NCBI GenBank assembly: GCA_000492175.2
Contig: CP097573.1
Location: forward strand, 2,542,001 to 2,606,000
Direction of reading: 5' to 3'
DNA: 64,000 nucleotides
Source of the DNA: Firmicutes bacterium ASF500
Lineage (GTDB): Bacteria > Bacillota > Clostridia > Oscillospirales > Oscillospiraceae
The position numbers and the translations under genes were made by a program. The notes beneath the pieces are model-generated. The model was not told where the DNA came from, did no database searches, and worked only from the letters and a program-made list of their open reading frames with translations. Shown here piece by piece: positions 33,954 through 43,204 of this stretch; position 1 is the first letter of the stretch; every line of letters begins with the position of its first letter.

Positions 33954-34229
33954 TTACAGGAAAAACAGCCACGCCGCCCAGCCCACCGAGGCCAGAGCCG
34001 CGCCCAGCGCTCCCCAGGCGGGGGCGGGGACGCGCTCCAGCCGCCGGTTCCAGGCCCGGCCCTGCTTGAGGTAGCCGTCCGCCGCCTGGCGGGCCTCCCG
34101 GAGTACCTTGTCAGCGCTTGCGCCCTCCCGGGCCAGGGCCTCCTCCTTGACGATGAAGATGGCCTCCTCAAAGAGCCGGGGGTCGGGAGATTTGACCAGG
34201 ATCACCTGCCGGGTGATGCCCTTCACCAT
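33954..34229 (-). CDS. Small membrane-tailed protein, 91 aa, unknown
   Basis: From the ATG at 34229 (AAGGAAG 8 nt upstream; an in-frame GTG three codons earlier is too close to it). Sequence: MVKGITRQVILVKSPDPRLFEEAIFIVKEEAL, then a basic helix, then a C-terminal hydrophobic tail (about 70-91) ending WAAWLFFL. The N-terminal block looks well conserved and probably cytoplasmic, with a tail anchor. I do not recognise a function. No operon partner; the TIR-bearing repeat at 34329 lies upstream. Confidence 0.65.
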   Translation of the reverse strand: MVKGITRQVILVKSPDPRLFEEAIFIVKEEALAREGASADKVLREARQAADGYLKQGRAWNRRLERVPAPAWGALGAALASVGWAAWLFFL

Positions 34230-34328
34230 GATAACCACTTCCTTTTCCAGTGTTTTCCTCTAGTCTGTCCCGATTTGGCACGGGCTATTCCAGAACGTGG
34301 GAAAAGGGAGGGGGGACATGCTGGCCAT

Positions 34329-34503
34329 GCAAATTTAGGAAATCCTCCGGATGTAGGGCAAGGGCTCTGCCCTTGCCTTTCCCGACCCCGTTTGAGGGCG
34401 GGCGGGGTTATCCCTGCCCTGGTTTCATTTTATCCCCGTTCGGGGATAGGCAGGGGTAGAACCCCTGCCCTACATGACGTACCGAGAGGTTTTCCAAATT
34501 TAC
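34329..34503. repeat. MITE-like nested palindrome with ~45-bp terminal inverted repeats
   Basis: Outer arms CAAATTTAGGAAATCCTCCGG and CCGAGAGGTTTTCCAAATTT are imperfect inverted copies. Just inside are ATGTAGGGCAAGGGC and GCCCTACAT, then a GGGGATAGGCAGGGG / CCCCGTT centre. The whole ~175 bp can fold back on itself. The inner GTAGGGCAAGGGC...CCCTAC palindrome occurs alone at 52124-52165. It lies between the 91-aa gene and the 3' end of the SLH gene; no coding potential. Confidence 0.65.
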
Positions 34504-34526
34504 TAAGACGGGTGTGAGAGGCGAGG

Positions 34527-36962
34527 TCAGTTGGCCTTGATGACCCGGACCTGACGGCCCACGGGGTCCACATAGATGGTCAGGTCGTCGGAGTAGGCCC
34601 GGATGGCGTTCAGGCGGTCGGCGCCGGTCTCACCGTCCAGCCAGCTCACGCTGGCGGGACGGCTTCCGCCGTCGCTGTGGCAGCACTCCACGTCGGAGGC
34701 CACCCGGTAGGTCTGCCCGCCGGTGGTGACGTACTGCCCGTCCTGGCTGGTGAAGAAGTCGGAGGACTTCACGTTCTTGACCTCAGTCAGCTTGATAACG
34801 GCGGCCAGGGTTTTTTCGCTAGACCCGGCGTTCCCTCTGGGATTTCCGGCAATGACACCCACCATGTCGCCGCTCTTGCCGCTGTAGCCGACGGAGGGAA
34901 CAAACTTAATGGGAGTACCGTGATGTGCTAGTTCCCACCAAGTTGTGGTCACATCTGTGTATACAGTATTGCCTTTTTCATCTTCTACTTCCTTGCCGTC
35001 CTGGTCCAGCTCTGGCTCTTGAGTGGTTTCGCTCTTTAGTACCATCATCCCATACTCATAAGCGTTGCCGGTGACGGCCTCCAGGACGATGAAGTCCACG
35101 ATGCCGGAGCTGTTCTGGCGGTAGGCAGCGATCTTGTCGGCGGGGATGGGGGCGGCGGGCAGTTCATCCACCTTTACCTCGGCCATGGCGTTGTTGTTGG
35201 CACGCTCGTAAACCCGGACGTCGGAGGCCACCCGCAGGTCGCCCAGCCTGGCGTCGGACACCTGATAGTCGCCGGGGGCCCGGCTGCTGGACAAACGGCT
35301 CACAGACAGGGCGGTCTTATTGGCGGAGACGGTGACCAGGCCGGTGAGGCCGGTGTTGCTGGGGGTGCCCTTCAGGTCCAAGATGCCGCCGTCGGGGCGG
35401 AAAATCTTCACGCCGTCGCTGCTGATCTCGCCCACGGCGGTGGAGCGGACCTTGCTGTTGGGGGAGGCCATTCCGGCCACCTTGCCGTCGGCGGTGAGGA
35501 GGAGTACCACACTGTCGCCGGGCTTGAAGTCGTTGGTGGTGTTCCAGGCGCTCTCCAGAACATCGAACGTGGTCTGAGACTCCCCGACCTTCAAGGTAAT
35601 CTTCTCCACATCCTTGGGGCTGGGGGCCGCCGCGCCGTAGACGCAGCTCAGACGCAGGTCAGAGACGATAAGGGCGTTGGCCGAGCGGTCGTAGGTGACC
35701 ACGTCGTATTCCTTCAAATCGCCCAGGCGGATGGTCTCCCGGCCGCGGCGGATGGTGAAGTCGTCGCGTCCGCCGGTGAGCTGGTAGAAGGTGGCGGCAC
35801 TGGCGTTGCCCCGGATTACCACCGCGTCAGTGCTGATGTTGACGCCGGGGGTGGCGGCGAAGAGGGTGACGATTTTGCCGTTTTCGGCGTACATGGTCAC
35901 CTGGGTGCCGGAGACCATGTCTTTATGCGCCGTCTCATAGCTGACGCTGTCCTTATAGCCGCTGTTCTCCTTGGCGTCGGCCACGTACACCGGTGTATTC
36001 TCGTCCACGGTGTACCGCTTTCCGTCCTCCCCCTTGAAGGAGCCGGACCCGGCTTTGCCGTCCAGCACGGCGGTGATGCGGGTGCTGTTGTCGGGCAGGA
36101 AGGTGACGATCTCCTTCCGGTCGTTGAGGACCAGCTGTCCCCGGCGGCCCTGGAGGGAGACGGGGTTGCCCTCCCCCTGGGCGGGGAGGTAGGACTGGAC
36201 GGAGGCCCCGGTGACCACCCGGACCGCGCCGGTCCTGCTGCCGTCGTCAGTGGTCACGTTGACGGCCAGAACGATGGATTTTTCCCCCTGGGGCTCGCCC
36301 AGGGACTTATAGTACACCTCGCCCCCGGCGGTCTCGCAGTTCAGGGCGTTGACAAACAGCTGAGCCGCCTCCGCCCGGGAGATGGGGTCGAGGGCCCCGC
36401 CATACAGTCCGTCCAAAAGGTGGACCGACCGGCCCAGGTCGATGTACCCCTGGGGCCAGACCGCTCCGGCCTGCTTGCCGGTGTAGCCCAGGGTCCGGAG
36501 GAGGATGGTGGCCGCCTCGGCCAGGGTGATGTTCTCGTCAGGCAGGAAGCGGCCGTCCCCCACCCCGGACACCAGGGGCGAGCCGGAGGAGGAGCCCTCC
36601 TCCGAGCTGCCGCCGCCCACCTGATAGGCGGCGGCGAAGTTGATGAAGCTTCTGGCCCAGTGGGTGCTGCCCACGTCGGAGAAGATGGTCCGGGTGGCGT
36701 ACCGGGCGGCCTCGTCCCGCTTCTGGAGGAAGCTGACGGCCATGGTGCAGAACTGGGCCCGGGTCAGCGTCCCGCCGGGGTTAAACTGGTTGTCCCCCAC
36801 GCCGCTGACAATGCCCATCAGGCGCAGAATGTCGGCGTTGAGGGCGGTGTTCTGGTCGGTTATGTCGCTGAACGACCCCGGGGCCGCCCCCGCGGGCAGA
36901 ACCATCAGCGACAGCGACAGCGCGGCGGCGAGAACGGCTGCCAGAAAACGTTTTACGTTCAT
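34527..36962 (-). CDS. SLH-domain surface protein in an efflux operon
   Basis: 811 aa from the ATG at 36962; an in-frame GTG at 36971 is too near GGAG. A signal peptide (about 1-26, ending AGAA) precedes three SLH motifs: FSDITDQN...NPGGTLTRAQF (about 30-75), FSDVGSTHWA...DENITLAEAATILLRTLGY (about 95-165) and IDLGRSVHLLDGLYGGALDPISRAEAAQLFVNAL (about 175-210). The remaining ~600 residues are beta-rich and match no domain I recognise. It should be wall-attached. It starts 16 bp after the stop of the FtsX-like permease gene, so it is the last gene of the HlyD-ABC operon. Confidence 0.9.
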   Translation of the reverse strand: MNVKRFLAAVLAAALSLSLMVLPAGAAPGSFSDITDQNTALNADILRLMGIVSGVGDNQFNPGGTLTRAQFCTMAVSFLQKRDEAARYATRTIFSDVGSTHWARSFINFAAAYQVGGGSSEEGSSSGSPLVSGVGDGRFLPDENITLAEAATILLRTLGYTGKQAGAVWPQGYIDLGRSVHLLDGLYGGALDPISRAEAAQLFVNALNCETAGGEVYYKSLGEPQGEKSIVLAVNVTTDDGSRTGAVRVVTGASVQSYLPAQGEGNPVSLQGRRGQLVLNDRKEIVTFLPDNSTRITAVLDGKAGSGSFKGEDGKRYTVDENTPVYVADAKENSGYKDSVSYETAHKDMVSGTQVTMYAENGKIVTLFAATPGVNISTDAVVIRGNASAATFYQLTGGRDDFTIRRGRETIRLGDLKEYDVVTYDRSANALIVSDLRLSCVYGAAAPSPKDVEKITLKVGESQTTFDVLESAWNTTNDFKPGDSVVLLLTADGKVAGMASPNSKVRSTAVGEISSDGVKIFRPDGGILDLKGTPSNTGLTGLVTVSANKTALSVSRLSSSRAPGDYQVSDARLGDLRVASDVRVYERANNNAMAEVKVDELPAAPIPADKIAAYRQNSSGIVDFIVLEAVTGNAYEYGMMVLKSETTQEPELDQDGKEVEDEKGNTVYTDVTTTWWELAHHGTPIKFVPSVGYSGKSGDMVGVIAGNPRGNAGSSEKTLAAVIKLTEVKNVKSSDFFTSQDGQYVTTGGQTYRVASDVECCHSDGGSRPASVSWLDGETGADRLNAIRAYSDDLTIYVDPVGRQVRVIKAN

Positions 36963-36978
36963 TTCACTCACTCTCCTA

Positions 36979-38271
36979 TCAATCCGCCCGCAGGGCCTCC
37001 ACCGGCTGCAAGCCGGAGGCCTTGATGGCGGGGTACATACCGAAGATGACGCCCAGCACCACCGAAAAGAGGAAGGCTCCCACGGCGATAAAGGGCTCGG
37101 GCATGAGGATCATGCCCTCGAACACGTCGGACATAAGCTTTCCGGCGATCATGGTGCCCACATAGCCGATGCCGATGCCGATGAGCCCGCCGATGGAGCA
37201 GATCACCGCCGCCTCGATGAGGAACTGGGCGATGATGCTGGCCCGCTCCGCGCCGATGGCCTTGCGGATGCCGATCTCCCGGGTCCGCTCGGTGACGGTG
37301 ACCAGCATGATGTTCATAATGCCGATGCCGCCCACCAGAAGGGAGATGCCCGCGATGGCCGCCGTCACCAGCGACTGCATCAGGTTGGCCTTCTCGGCGT
37401 TCTCCATATAGCTGTTGTCGCTGCCCACGTTGTACTCGCCGTTGATAAAGTTGCCGTCGGCGTCCTTGGGGAAGACGCCCTTGAGGAAGGCGTCCAGCTT
37501 GGTGGTGGCCTCAATGGTGGACGGGCCGTCCTTGGCCTTGACGATGTAGTTGTTGATGGAGCTGTTCCGGTTCATCGTGCGGTTGAAGGTGTAGGGGATG
37601 ACAATAATGTTGTCCATTTCGGGCCAGTATTTGATCTCCATGGAGTTGTACCAGCCCACCACCAGGAAGGGGTCGCCGTTGAGGGTGATGGTCTCGCCCA
37701 CCGGGTCGGTGAAGCCGAAGAGCTGCTCCTTGGCCCCGGAGCCCAGCACGCACACCGGGATAGCCTTATCCACCTCCAGATAGGACATCTCCCGGCCCCC
37801 GGCCAGGGTGTAGTTCCCGCACACCCCGTACTGGTCGCTGCCCAGCTTGATGTGCAGCATCTTCTCCCAGTCCATGCTCACGGATACGGCCCCGCCTACC
37901 ATCACGCCGCCGCCGAAGTCCCAGTCGTTGACGGAGAGGGTCTTGGCCCCGTATACCACCTTGACCTTCTCGTTCACCTCCGCGTCCGGGGTGACCCCCA
38001 GCACCAGGTCGCTGAGGGTCAGGCAGTAGTCAAAAATCTGCTGGCTGGTGTCCCCCCCAGAGTCGCTCCAGGAGTAGGCCCGCAGGGTGATCTTGTTGTC
38101 GCCCATCTTTTCAAAGTATTCCATGTTCTTCTTGGCCTGGCCCTGCATGACGGACACCATAATGACCACCGACGCCACGCCGATGATGATGCCCAGCATG
38201 GTAAGGAAGGACCGGGTCTTTTTCATGGCGATGGATTTGAAGGCCATTTTAAAGGCCTGCAAAAGGTTCAT
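36979..38271 (-). CDS. MacB-type ABC transporter permease (FtsX-like)
   Basis: 430 aa. An N-terminal membrane helix (about 20-42, in RSFLTMLGIIIGVASVVIMVSV) is followed by a ~220-aa extracytoplasmic MacB_PCD-like domain, then three helices in the FtsX domain (about 290-425), including REIGIRKAIGAERASIIAQFLIEA. Such permeases do not translocate like classic ABC exporters but drive mechanotransmission or efflux with HlyD-type partners. Its start overlaps the ATPase stop by 4 bp (ATGA). Confidence 0.94.
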   Translation of the reverse strand: MNLLQAFKMAFKSIAMKKTRSFLTMLGIIIGVASVVIMVSVMQGQAKKNMEYFEKMGDNKITLRAYSWSDSGGDTSQQIFDYCLTLSDLVLGVTPDAEVNEKVKVVYGAKTLSVNDWDFGGGVMVGGAVSVSMDWEKMLHIKLGSDQYGVCGNYTLAGGREMSYLEVDKAIPVCVLGSGAKEQLFGFTDPVGETITLNGDPFLVVGWYNSMEIKYWPEMDNIIVIPYTFNRTMNRNSSINNYIVKAKDGPSTIEATTKLDAFLKGVFPKDADGNFINGEYNVGSDNSYMENAEKANLMQSLVTAAIAGISLLVGGIGIMNIMLVTVTERTREIGIRKAIGAERASIIAQFLIEAAVICSIGGLIGIGIGYVGTMIAGKLMSDVFEGMILMPEPFIAVGAFLFSVVLGVIFGMYPAIKASGLQPVEALRAD

Positions 38272-38963
38272 TCCCAGTCCACCTCCTGTTCCTTGTCAGA
38301 GATGATTTTGCCGTCGGACAGCCGTACCACCCGGCGGGCGGTGGCGGCGATGCCGTCGTCGTGGGTGATGAGGAGGATGGTGGTCCCGCCCCGGTACAGC
38401 TCCCGCAGGATCTCCAGCACGTGCTTGCCCGTTTTGGAGTCCAGAGCGCCGGTGGGCTCGTCGGCCATGATGATGGGGGGCGAGGTGGCGATGGCCCGGG
38501 CGATGGCTACCCGCTGCTGCTGGCCGCCGGACATCTCGCTGGGCCGGTGGTGGGCCCGGTCGTCCATGCCCACCTTGGCCAGGGCCTCCATCGCCATGTC
38601 CTCCCGGTCAAAGACCGACACCCCCCGATAGATCAGGGGCAGGGTCACGTTCTCCAGGGCGTCCAGCTCCTGAATCAGGTTGTAGCCCTGAAAGATGAAG
38701 CCGATCTCCCGGTTGCGGATGCGGGCCAGCTGCTTGTCGGACAGGGAGCCGATATCGGTGCCGTCCAGGTGGTACTCCCCGTAGGTGGGGATGTCCAGGC
38801 AGCCCAGCACATTCATCATGGTGGACTTGCCCGAGCCCGACTGGCCCACGATAGCCACGAACTCCCCCTTCTCGATCTGGAGGGAGACGCCGTCCAGCGC
38901 CCGGACCTCGCTCTCCTTGCCCTCGTTGTATATTTTATAGAGGTCTCGAATGTCGATCAGCAT
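38268..38963 (-). CDS. MacB/LolD-type ABC transporter ATPase
   Basis: 231 aa from the ATG at 38963; the upstream in-frame extension is the reading of the HlyD gene end in another frame. Walker A GQSGSGKST (40-48), Q-loop in GFIFQGYNLIQ, signature EMSGGQQQRVAIARA, Walker B IIMADEPTGALD, H-loop LLITHD. The small LolD/MacB type energises the overlapping FtsX-like permease. The gene starts 8 bp after the HlyD stop. Confidence 0.96.
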   Translation of the reverse strand: MLIDIRDLYKIYNEGKESEVRALDGVSLQIEKGEFVAIVGQSGSGKSTMMNVLGCLDIPTYGEYHLDGTDIGSLSDKQLARIRNREIGFIFQGYNLIQELDALENVTLPLIYRGVSVFDREDMAMEALAKVGMDDRAHHRPSEMSGGQQQRVAIARAIATSPPIIMADEPTGALDSKTGKHVLEILRELYRGGTTILLITHDDGIAATARRVVRLSDGKIISDKEQEVDWE

Positions 38964-38971
38964 AGCCCACC

Positions 38972-40942
38972 TCACCAGCCGGAGTAGTCGGTGACGGTGT
39001 AGTTGACGAACACATTGTCGCCCGCCTCCACGCCGGACTTGATCTCCACATTCTGGGTGTCGTACAGGCCGGTCTCCACGATGACGGGGTAGTAGCCCTC
39101 CTCCTCGGTGGGGAAGGTCCGCTTCTGGCCTGGCTCGAAGGTGGGGTACTCCAGCTCGGGCACGTCGTCGGGCCGGGCGTCCCGCTGGACAAAGACCACG
39201 GCGCACCGGTTGCCCTCCGAGTCTGGGAAATACTGGATACAGGCGGTGGGAACCTGGACGCAGTCGTCCGACTGGCTGGTGACGAAGGAGTACCGCATTG
39301 TGGTGCCCTCCATCAGGGAGCCGTCGAAGTTCTCCACCATCAGGGTGACGGGATAAGTAGTCATGCCCTGGTCGCTCTCCACCTTGGACATGTCGATGGA
39401 GGTGACCGTGCCTATGAACATATTGTCGTTCCAGTCGACCAGGTCCACTGTATTCCCGGGCTTGATGAAGGCGATGTTCTGGTCGGTGACATTGATGGTG
39501 ACCAGCATGTTGACGGTGTTGGAGATCATGACCACGGTGTCGCCGCTCTTAACCTCCTGGCCCGGCTCGATGGCGCAGGAGGTGACGGTGCCGTCAATGG
39601 GGGCCACGGCGTTGAAGTCGGCCAGCTTTTTCAGCTCCTCCTCCACCTTCTGCTGAGCATCCGCCACGCCCTGCTTGGCGGTCTCCACCGCCTCCTGGGC
39701 GGTCTTGATGCCCTCCTTGGCGTCGGGGATGACCTCCTCCTGCTGGGTCTTGATCTCCTTCTCCTTGGCCTTGATGGACTCCTTCTGGGCCTCGATCTCA
39801 TCCTGCTTGGCCTCGATCTTGTCCTTGATCTCCTTGTCGCCCACGGTGAGCAGAGCCTGTCCCGCCGTGACCAGGGCGTGGTCGCTCAGGTTTACCGACA
39901 GGACGGGGCCGCCGATCTTCAGCTCCAGCTCCCAGGTCTCGGCGTAGTCCAGCTTGCCGTCGGCGTAGGGGTAGATGTCGCTGCCGTCGGAGTCGGTCAT
40001 GGTGGCGGTGGCGGCCATGTCCTTGGTGAGGGCGCCGGGGTTGCTCAGGGAGACCACCACCTCGAAGAAGGTGCCGCCCTCGGGGGAGATGAAGTTCACC
40101 CGGTTGATCTGCTCCACCCGGCCCTCCTGGACCTTCATCAGGCTGGGGATAGATACCTGGGCCTTCTGGCCGGTGTAGATGCTGCTCTCATAGGCGTAGC
40201 TGTAGTACAGCGACAGCTTCATGGTCTGGTTGTCGGCGATGGTGCACACCGGCCCGGGGGAGGCGTCCTTGCCAACGGTAAAGCTCTCATGCTTGAGAAT
40301 TTTGCCGGCCCGGGGGGCGCGCACCGTCAGGTCGGACTTGCTGTTGTTCAGCTCGGTGAGCTCCTCGTTGAGCTTGGCCAGCTGCTCGTTGAGCTTGACC
40401 AGGTCGGATTTTTGCCGCTCCAGGGCCTCCTGGGCGGCGGGGACAGCCCGCTGGGCGGTGACTACCCCCCGCTCGGCGTCGGACACCCGCTTCTGGGCCT
40501 CGGTCACATTGTCCTTTGCCGCCTTCACCGCGTCCTCAGCCGCCTGGCTGAAAATGGTGTACAGCGGGTCGCCGGCCATTACCGTCTGGCCGCTGGTGAC
40601 AAAGACCTCCTGAACCACTCCGCTCTGGGTCAGGGTAATGGCGGCGGTCTCCTTGGCCTTGGCGTTGCCCTGGCCGGACACCCGGCTCTGGATGGTGCCG
40701 ATAAAGGCGGGGGTGGCGTAGATCTCGCCCAGCGTGTCGTCGCTGGAGTTCAAAAAGCGGTAGAGGGCGAAGCCTCCGCCCCCAAAAACGGCGGCGGCCA
40801 CGCCCAGGGCGATCAGCCGCTTGATGAGCTTCTTGCGTCCCTGGCCCGCCGGCTTCTTCCGGGAGGGGGGCGGCGTGGGCCGGGAGGGCTGGGCCTCCTC
40901 CGGGGCGGCCTGTGGTTCGGTGACTTGTGTAAGGTCTGGCAT
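38972..40942 (-). CDS. HlyD-family periplasmic-adaptor-like protein
   Basis: 656 aa from the ATG at 40942 (GGAGG 7 nt upstream). A Pro/Lys-rich cytoplasmic tail, one membrane helix (about 42-60), a biotinyl-lipoyl-like half (SGQGNAKAKETAAITLTQSGVV), a coiled coil (about 125-185), a second lipoyl/beta region and a second long Glu/Lys-rich coiled coil (about 360-440), then C-terminal beta domains. Two coiled-coil blocks are unusual; most MacA proteins have one. It is the first gene of the operon and probably bridges the permease and the wall. Confidence 0.9.
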   Translation of the reverse strand: MPDLTQVTEPQAAPEEAQPSRPTPPPSRKKPAGQGRKKLIKRLIALGVAAAVFGGGGFALYRFLNSSDDTLGEIYATPAFIGTIQSRVSGQGNAKAKETAAITLTQSGVVQEVFVTSGQTVMAGDPLYTIFSQAAEDAVKAAKDNVTEAQKRVSDAERGVVTAQRAVPAAQEALERQKSDLVKLNEQLAKLNEELTELNNSKSDLTVRAPRAGKILKHESFTVGKDASPGPVCTIADNQTMKLSLYYSYAYESSIYTGQKAQVSIPSLMKVQEGRVEQINRVNFISPEGGTFFEVVVSLSNPGALTKDMAATATMTDSDGSDIYPYADGKLDYAETWELELKIGGPVLSVNLSDHALVTAGQALLTVGDKEIKDKIEAKQDEIEAQKESIKAKEKEIKTQQEEVIPDAKEGIKTAQEAVETAKQGVADAQQKVEEELKKLADFNAVAPIDGTVTSCAIEPGQEVKSGDTVVMISNTVNMLVTINVTDQNIAFIKPGNTVDLVDWNDNMFIGTVTSIDMSKVESDQGMTTYPVTLMVENFDGSLMEGTTMRYSFVTSQSDDCVQVPTACIQYFPDSEGNRCAVVFVQRDARPDDVPELEYPTFEPGQKRTFPTEEEGYYPVIVETGLYDTQNVEIKSGVEAGDNVFVNYTVTDYSGW

Positions 40943-41023
40943 AGCGGTTCCTCCAATCTGCAAATGGTTACAATAACGAACGGCCCGGCCCAAAATGGGC
41001 GGACCACTTGTCCACTCAGGACG

Positions 41024-41052
41024 ATTATATGCCTCTGGAACGGGGCAGACAA
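41024..41052 (-). promoter_or_regulatory. Promoter of the HlyD-ABC-SLH operon
   Basis: On the minus strand, TTGTCT - 17 nt - TATAAT, about 80 bp upstream of the HlyD start. The rest of the 40943-41384 gap holds an AT-rich segment, one palindromic repeat and the promoter of the next gene; no further ORF is credible. Confidence 0.7.
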
Positions 41053-41208
41053 CTACAATGCGGTTACAAAAGATTAAATTTTCCTTAAAATTTCTCACAG
41101 GACCTTTTCATTATATAGACGCACCAGGGGCGAAAAGGTTCCGTTCCGGGGCAAAAAATTTTTATTTTTCCCCGCCTGGCGGAGGAGGGAAAGAATACTT
41201 CCGCATTT

Positions 41209-41282
41209 GTAGGGCGCGACGACCCGGCGCGCCGCTGATGGGCAGACTTTGCCAACGGCGCGCCGAGGTCGTCGCGCCCTAC
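41209..41282. repeat. GTAGGGCGCG palindromic repeat, copy 7
   Basis: Both arms are the CGCG type around CTGATGGGCAGACTTTGCCAA. The left flank GCATTT and right flank AGACGCAAAATTGATTTCCC are shared with copy 8 at 43510. Confidence 0.85.
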
Positions 41283-41322
41283 AGACGCAAAATTGATTTC
41301 CCTGGCTTTCGCCAGCATTTGT

Positions 41323-41352
41323 TTGACAAAGCGCCGTTTACAATGATATAAT
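41323..41352 (+). promoter_or_regulatory. Promoter of the S4-domain gene
   Basis: TTGACA - 18 nt - TATAAT, both hexamers consensus, 32 bp before the start codon. Confidence 0.8.
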
Positions 41353-41384
41353 GAGCCATTCTAAGGGAAAAGAGTGAGGCTGAG

Positions 41385-42185
41385 GTGAACAAAAAGGAGC
41401 TTTTGGACCGGTGCGCCCGGGACGGGGAGGAGCGGATGCTCCTGGCCCGGGTGCTGGACAAGCTGGAGCTGTCCCAAAACCGGGGCGTGCCCGCCCACAC
41501 CCCCTTTCTCTCCCCCGCCCAGCAGGCGTCGGTGAGCGATCTGCTCAACGCCTGGGGCAGACCCCGGCGCCTGTTCTGGGGCGGCTATCCGGACAGCGAG
41601 CGAAGCGTCTGCCTCTTCCTGGCCGATTGGCAGGAGGAGGACGGCGTCCTTGACGATCCGGAGGGCCCCCTGTCCGCCATCCAGGCCAAATTTCCCGGAG
41701 ACGCCGCCCTCAGCCACCGGGACATTCTGGGCTCCCTCATGGGCCTGGGCCTCACCCGGGAGGTGCTGGGAGATATCCTCCTGCCCCAGCCGGGGCTTTG
41801 TCAGGTGGTGGCGCTGCGGGAGGCCCTGCCTATCCTCCTGTCCCAGTGGGAGGGGGCCGGGCGGTACCGGGCCAGCCTGTCGGAGATACCCCTGAGCCAG
41901 CTTTCCCCCAAGCCCGCCCAGGTAAAGACCATCCGGGATACCGTAGCCACCCCCCGCCTGGACGCCGTGGTGGCCTCCGGCTTCTCCCTGTCGCGGAGCA
42001 AGGCCGCCGCCCTCATCTCCTCGGGCCGGGTGGCCCTAAACCACCGGGAATGCCTCAAGGGTGACCGCCAGGTGGGGGAGGGGGATGTCCTCACCTGCCG
42101 GGGGCTGGGCAAGTGCGTGGTGAAGGAGGTCCCCGGCCAGTCCAAAAAGGGACGGACCATGCTGGTTTTGGAGAAGTATGTGTAG
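41385..42185 (+). CDS. YlmH-like S4-domain RNA-binding protein
   Basis: 266 aa starting at GTG. Residues ~1-175 form the YlmH N-terminal region (FLSPAQQASVSDLLNAWG, GGYPDSERSVCLFLADWQ, LSHRDILGSLMGLGLTREVLGDILL). The C-terminal S4 fold (about 185-250) reads RLDAVVASGFSLSRSKAAALISSGRVALNHRECLKGDRQVGEGDVL. YlmH binds ribosomal RNA/tRNA-like RNA and in Bacillus sits in the ylm division cluster and takes part in ribosome rescue; here it stands alone with its own promoter. Confidence 0.93.
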   Translation: MNKKELLDRCARDGEERMLLARVLDKLELSQNRGVPAHTPFLSPAQQASVSDLLNAWGRPRRLFWGGYPDSERSVCLFLADWQEEDGVLDDPEGPLSAIQAKFPGDAALSHRDILGSLMGLGLTREVLGDILLPQPGLCQVVALREALPILLSQWEGAGRYRASLSEIPLSQLSPKPAQVKTIRDTVATPRLDAVVASGFSLSRSKAAALISSGRVALNHRECLKGDRQVGEGDVLTCRGLGKCVVKEVPGQSKKGRTMLVLEKYV

Positions 42186-42215
42186 GGCGCGGCCGAAATC
42201 TTAACTGTATTTTAA

Positions 42216-42244
42216 TTGACAGCTCAACAATAATAGGCCATAAT
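42216..42244 (+). promoter_or_regulatory. Promoter of the DegV gene
   Basis: TTGACA - 17 nt - CATAAT, 60 bp before the DegV start. Confidence 0.65.
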
Positions 42245-42304
42245 GACAGATGCAATTTACCGTACCCTTCGGGTCCCCCCGAGCCAATTAAGGAGGACAA
42301 AATC

Positions 42305-43168
42305 ATGACTCGTATCAAATTCACCACCGACTCCGCCGCCGATCTCCCCGCCGCTCTGCGGACCGAGCTGGATATCCAGGTGCTCCCCTTCCCCATCGCC
42401 ATGGGGGACAAGGAGTATGAGGACGGCTTTGACTTCACGCCGGAGGAGTTTTACGACCTGCTCCTGACCGCCCCCAAGATTCCCACCCATGCCCAGCTCA
42501 ATCCCTATGTCTTTCTGGAGCTCTTTGAGCGGGCCTATGAGGAGGGCTATACCGACCTGATTCACACCTCGATCAACTCCAAGGGCTCAGCCACCTGCTC
42601 CAACGCCTTCCAGGCCCGGGGCGACTTCTACCGGGACCATCCGGAGGCGGAGGAGACCTTTCATATCCACATCATCGACGCCCTGAACTACACCATGGGC
42701 TATGGCTGGGCCGTGGCCCAGGGGGCCAGAATGGCCAAGGAGGGGGCGGAGCCCCAGGCGGTGGTGGACTTCATCCAGGACTGGGTGGACCATGTCCGGG
42801 TGGTATTCTCCCCTCTGGATTTGCGCTTTGCCAAGAAGTCGGGGCGCGTCTCCGCCGCCGCCGCTTTCGTGGGCGAGGCGCTGGGCCTGAAGCCCATTAT
42901 GACCTTCACCGACGGGGAGTCAAAAATTCTCGCCAAGGTCCGGGGAGAGAAAGCCGTGGTGTCCAAGCTCACCGAAATGTGCAAAACCGAGCGCAGGGCC
43001 GGGACGCCCTATCTGCTGATCCAGGGCAACAACGTGGAGCAGGCCGGGAAGCTCCTGGAGTCCTGCCGCCAGGAGCTGGGAGAGGAGCCCGCCCTCAGCT
43101 ATCACATCGGCGGCGTCATTTCCATCAACGCCGGCCCCAACCTGGTGGGATTGGTTTACCGGGTGTAA
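42305..43168 (+). CDS. DegV family fatty-acid-binding protein
   Basis: 287 aa from the ATG at 42305 with AAGGAGG ahead; the frame is open further upstream but without a ribosome site. Seen: FTTDSAADLPAAL, the S-T-S motif region PTHAQLNPYVFLELFERAYEEGYTDLIHTSINSKGSATCSNA, and C-terminal ALSYHIGGVISINAGPNLVGLVYRV. DegV proteins act as FakB-like carriers, presenting fatty acids to a FakA kinase. No fakA is present in this window. Single-gene unit. Confidence 0.93.
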   Translation: MTRIKFTTDSAADLPAALRTELDIQVLPFPIAMGDKEYEDGFDFTPEEFYDLLLTAPKIPTHAQLNPYVFLELFERAYEEGYTDLIHTSINSKGSATCSNAFQARGDFYRDHPEAEETFHIHIIDALNYTMGYGWAVAQGARMAKEGAEPQAVVDFIQDWVDHVRVVFSPLDLRFAKKSGRVSAAAAFVGEALGLKPIMTFTDGESKILAKVRGEKAVVSKLTEMCKTERRAGTPYLLIQGNNVEQAGKLLESCRQELGEEPALSYHIGGVISINAGPNLVGLVYRV

Positions 43169-43204
43169 TGATCGCTGGGCTCCCTCCTTGAGAGAGCTGC
43201 CGCC

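Noticed and set aside
36640..38631. 663-aa plus-strand ORF over the SLH, permease and ATPase genes
   Set aside because: It runs antisense across three clear genes with no domain or ribosome site.
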